From assembly GCA_017458335.1 (NCBI GenBank), contig JAFTFT010000036.1, forward strand, positions 34,789 through 98,788: a stretch of DNA of 64,000 bases. Direction: 5' to 3'. The DNA comes from Oscillospiraceae bacterium (GTDB taxonomy: Bacteria > Bacillota > Clostridia > Oscillospirales > Oscillospiraceae). The stretch's first letter is position 1, and each line of letters begins with the position of its first letter. Of the stretch, positions 62,288 to 64,000 are shown piece after piece. A program made the translations under genes and the position numbers. The notes under the pieces are model-generated. The model ran no database searches, was not told where the DNA came from, and worked only from the letters and a program-made list of their open reading frames with translations.

Positions 62288-63201
62288 AGAAAGCGATTGT
62301 TACTGGCGCGAATGGATTTGTAGGAACTGCTGTTTGTAAAGAGCTGTCGACACAGGGAGTAGAAGTTATTGCAGTTATCCGGCGTCCTGATGAGGTTTTT
62401 GGAAAGATTGCAGAGAATAATGGCATCAGGATAGTCTATAGTGACCTCACAAATTACAGGAATCTTGCGGAAGTAATTTCAGATCGTGATGCCGAAGCTC
62501 TGTTCCATTTCGCTTGGACAGGTAGTGCCGGCACACTTCGCGGTGATGCGGATGTTCAGCTGAGTAATGTTAAGTATACCTGCGATACTGTAAAAACATG
62601 TGCAGATCTGGGATGTAAGCGGTTTGTTTTTGCCTCCAGTATTATGGAATATGAAATTGAAGCGACAATGGCTACCGATGCAACTCCTGGAATTAATACA
62701 CTATATAGTACTGCTAAAGTTGCTGCAGATTATATGGCGAGAACAATTGCCGGCAGCTTGGAAATTGATTATATTCGCGCGGTTATTTCTAATATTTATG
62801 GTCCGGGTGAAATGAGTCAACGCCTTGTTAACACGAGTCTGAGAAAAATGTTGAATGGAGAATACTGCGCTTTTTCTGCCGGAGAACAAATGTATGATTT
62901 CATATATATAACTGACGCGGCAAAATCTTTCGCAGCAATTGGGGAAAAAGGGAAAAATAACAAGACTTATTATATCGGCAGTCAGGAACCGAAACCTCTC
63001 AAAGAATTCATATTAACAATGAGAGACCGTGTGGATCCAAATATCATGATTGGTCTTGGCGAGATTCCGTTTAATGGAGTGTCCCTAAGCTATAAAGAGT
63101 TCGATATTTACGCTGTGAAAGATGATACAGGGTTCGTGCCGCAGATCAGTTTCAAAGAAGGTATTGATAATACAATTGCATGGTTGCGGGAGGTTGGGTG
63201 A
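62284..63201 (+). CDS. NAD-dependent epimerase/dehydratase-family sugar reductase (AscF/RfbJ-like)
   Basis: A 305-residue extended SDR: KKAIVTGANGFVGTAVC, FASSIMEYE, and LYSTAKVAADYMAR (YxxxK). In the CDP-3,6-dideoxyhexose pathway an SDR of this kind reduces the C4 keto group (abequose, paratose or ascarylose). It overlaps rfbH by 4 bp and is followed by an RmlC-like epimerase, which fits AscF plus AscE. Other nucleotide-sugar reductases are possible. Confidence 0.88.
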   Translation: MKKAIVTGANGFVGTAVCKELSTQGVEVIAVIRRPDEVFGKIAENNGIRIVYSDLTNYRNLAEVISDRDAEALFHFAWTGSAGTLRGDADVQLSNVKYTCDTVKTCADLGCKRFVFASSIMEYEIEATMATDATPGINTLYSTAKVAADYMARTIAGSLEIDYIRAVISNIYGPGEMSQRLVNTSLRKMLNGEYCAFSAGEQMYDFIYITDAAKSFAAIGEKGKNNKTYYIGSQEPKPLKEFILTMRDRVDPNIMIGLGEIPFNGVSLSYKEFDIYAVKDDTGFVPQISFKEGIDNTIAWLREVG

Positions 63202-63764
63202 TGTCAGGGTTTAGTTTTCAAGAATTGGACCTGAAAGGTGCGTACTTGATCAGCAACTTCTATATTGGAGATAACCGTGGGGGATTTACAAAAATCTTTG
63301 AAAAAGATCTATATAAAGAAGTGGGAATTGACTTTCAACTGAATGAGACTTTTGTTTCTCGCTCTATGAGAAATGTTATTCGAGGCCTTCATTTTCAGAC
63401 CAATAATCCTCAAGCGAAACTGATTTCGGTTGTGGCAGGGGCGGTTTGGGACGTCATGATTGATTTAAGACCAAATAGCCCGACGTTTAAGCAATGGATT
63501 GCGTATGAACTAAGTGCAGAAAATCATTTGTGCTTTTATATTCCTCGTGGATTCGCACATGGTTTTGCAAGTCTTGAGGATAACACGGTTATGTTATATC
63601 AGTGCGACGGTAAGTACGATAGGGAAACAGATACGGGAATTAGATTTGATGATCCCGAGATCGGGATTGAATGGCCGGGTGACAAAAGTGTGGCTATACA
63701 TAGCGAAAGAGATTTGGCACTTGGCAGCTTGAAAGAGTATATGATGCATCCAATGGAGCTATAG
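63201..63764 (+). CDS. RmlC-like nucleotide-sugar 5-epimerase (AscE/RfbC-like)
   Basis: A 187-residue cupin epimerase: NRGGFTKIFEKDLYKEVG, NVIRGLHFQTNNPQAKLI (catalytic His), VWDVMIDLRPNSPTFKQW, and YIPRGFAHGFASLEDN. It matches dTDP-4-keto-rhamnose 3,5-epimerase, but its location after rfbFGH suggests the CDP-3,6-dideoxy-4-hexulose 5-epimerase (AscE). The ATG at 63201 overlaps the previous stop by one base (TGATG). Confidence 0.9.
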   Translation: MSGFSFQELDLKGAYLISNFYIGDNRGGFTKIFEKDLYKEVGIDFQLNETFVSRSMRNVIRGLHFQTNNPQAKLISVVAGAVWDVMIDLRPNSPTFKQWIAYELSAENHLCFYIPRGFAHGFASLEDNTVMLYQCDGKYDRETDTGIRFDDPEIGIEWPGDKSVAIHSERDLALGSLKEYMMHPMEL

Positions 63765-63796
63765 TATCGTTCGGAATAATGAATATTCAGCTGCAG

Positions 63797-63884
63797 ATTG
63801 AACGCCTGCACCACACAAGCTGAACACCTACTCCGGCATAATTGAACGGTAGCACCACTGGGATTGAACACCAGGATATTTGCA
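63797..63884. repeat. Four 22-bp-periodic iterons, IS21-end-like
   Basis: ATTGAAC (or GCTGAAC) occurs at 63797, 63819, 63841 and 63863, exactly 22 bp apart, with partial conservation of the next bases (CCTGCACCAC, CCTACTCCGG, GGTAGCACCAC). They lie 32 bp after the last gene. Such multiple short terminal repeats occur at the ends of IS21-family elements, so an element may begin here. Confidence 0.7.
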
Positions 63885-64000
63885 GTAGCATATTGGTGTG
63901 TGCTCAGGCACGACATCAAAATAAGAGTTATCATGACTAACATTCATAATTAACAGCACAGAGCCCATGAGAAAGCGTTACCGTCTTGACGCTTAAAGGA

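Noticed and set aside
63797-63884. CRISPR-like array
   Set aside because: The 22-bp units are contiguous and degenerate, with no identical repeat separated by unique spacers, and no cas gene.
63599-63943. Minus-strand open frame over the end of the epimerase and the iterons
   Set aside because: Half of it is antisense to a solid RmlC-like gene and the rest runs through repeats.

Overview
The window looks like the chromosome of an anaerobic low-oxygen Bacillota bacterium, most likely a gut Clostridia of the Lachnospiraceae/Oscillospiraceae type. This is inferred from gene content: Rex redox repressor, rubrerythrin with rubredoxin, a 2-hydroxyacyl-CoA dehydratase pair, class A PBP, MnmE, RqcP, consistently placed AGGAGG-like ribosome sites, and sigma-A promoters with 16-17 bp spacers. 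No rRNA, tRNA, CRISPR array or origin was seen.

Region 1 (1-20 kb) is a moderately GC-rich housekeeping backbone. It holds a Lon protease cut by the left edge, an NSS sodium symporter, rsmG divergent from a tightly overlapping trmB-exoIII-dus operon, rex, mnmE, a minus-strand envelope block (SH3/NlpC-P60 hydrolase, a small conserved gene, PBP1A), a large lipoprotein, rubrerythrin-rubredoxin, a membrane protein with a leucine-rich-repeat protein, and rqcP. Most units are closed by clear hairpin terminators.

Region 2 (20-23.5 kb) has a small P-loop ATPase facing a three-gene unit. That unit encodes two 2-hydroxyacyl-CoA dehydratase-family subunits and a 60-residue membrane protein; no activator gene is present.

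Region 3 (23.5-42.5 kb) is one long same-strand run of about a dozen genes. It has eight large polytopic membrane proteins (most GT-C-like, one O-antigen-polymerase-like), two GT2 enzymes of the polyprenyl-phosphate-sugar synthase type, a metallo-beta-lactamase-fold protein with a broken metal motif, an acyltransferase and a CotH-kinase-like protein. The likely theme is lipid-linked sugar donors feeding membrane glycosyltransferases that decorate a surface polymer.

Region 4 (42.5-54 kb) is a classical exopolysaccharide/capsule locus. It contains a DegT aminotransferase, an initiating sugar-phosphate transferase, the GDP-L-fucose route (manA, manC, gmd, fcl; phosphomannomutase not seen), GT4 and GT2 glycosyltransferases, an acyltransferase, and an overlooked 58-residue cysteine-rich ORF that overlaps both neighbours.

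Region 5 (about 54-64 kb) is visibly more AT-rich and looks acquired. It has a GT4, a decayed IS630-family transposase, a Wzx-type flippase, a GT2, and a five-gene CDP-3,6-dideoxyhexose pathway (rfbF, rfbG, rfbH, a reductase-like SDR, an RmlC-like epimerase). The set matches the CDP-L-ascarylose route best. The window ends in four 22-bp-periodic repeats that resemble the terminal repeats of an IS21-type element.
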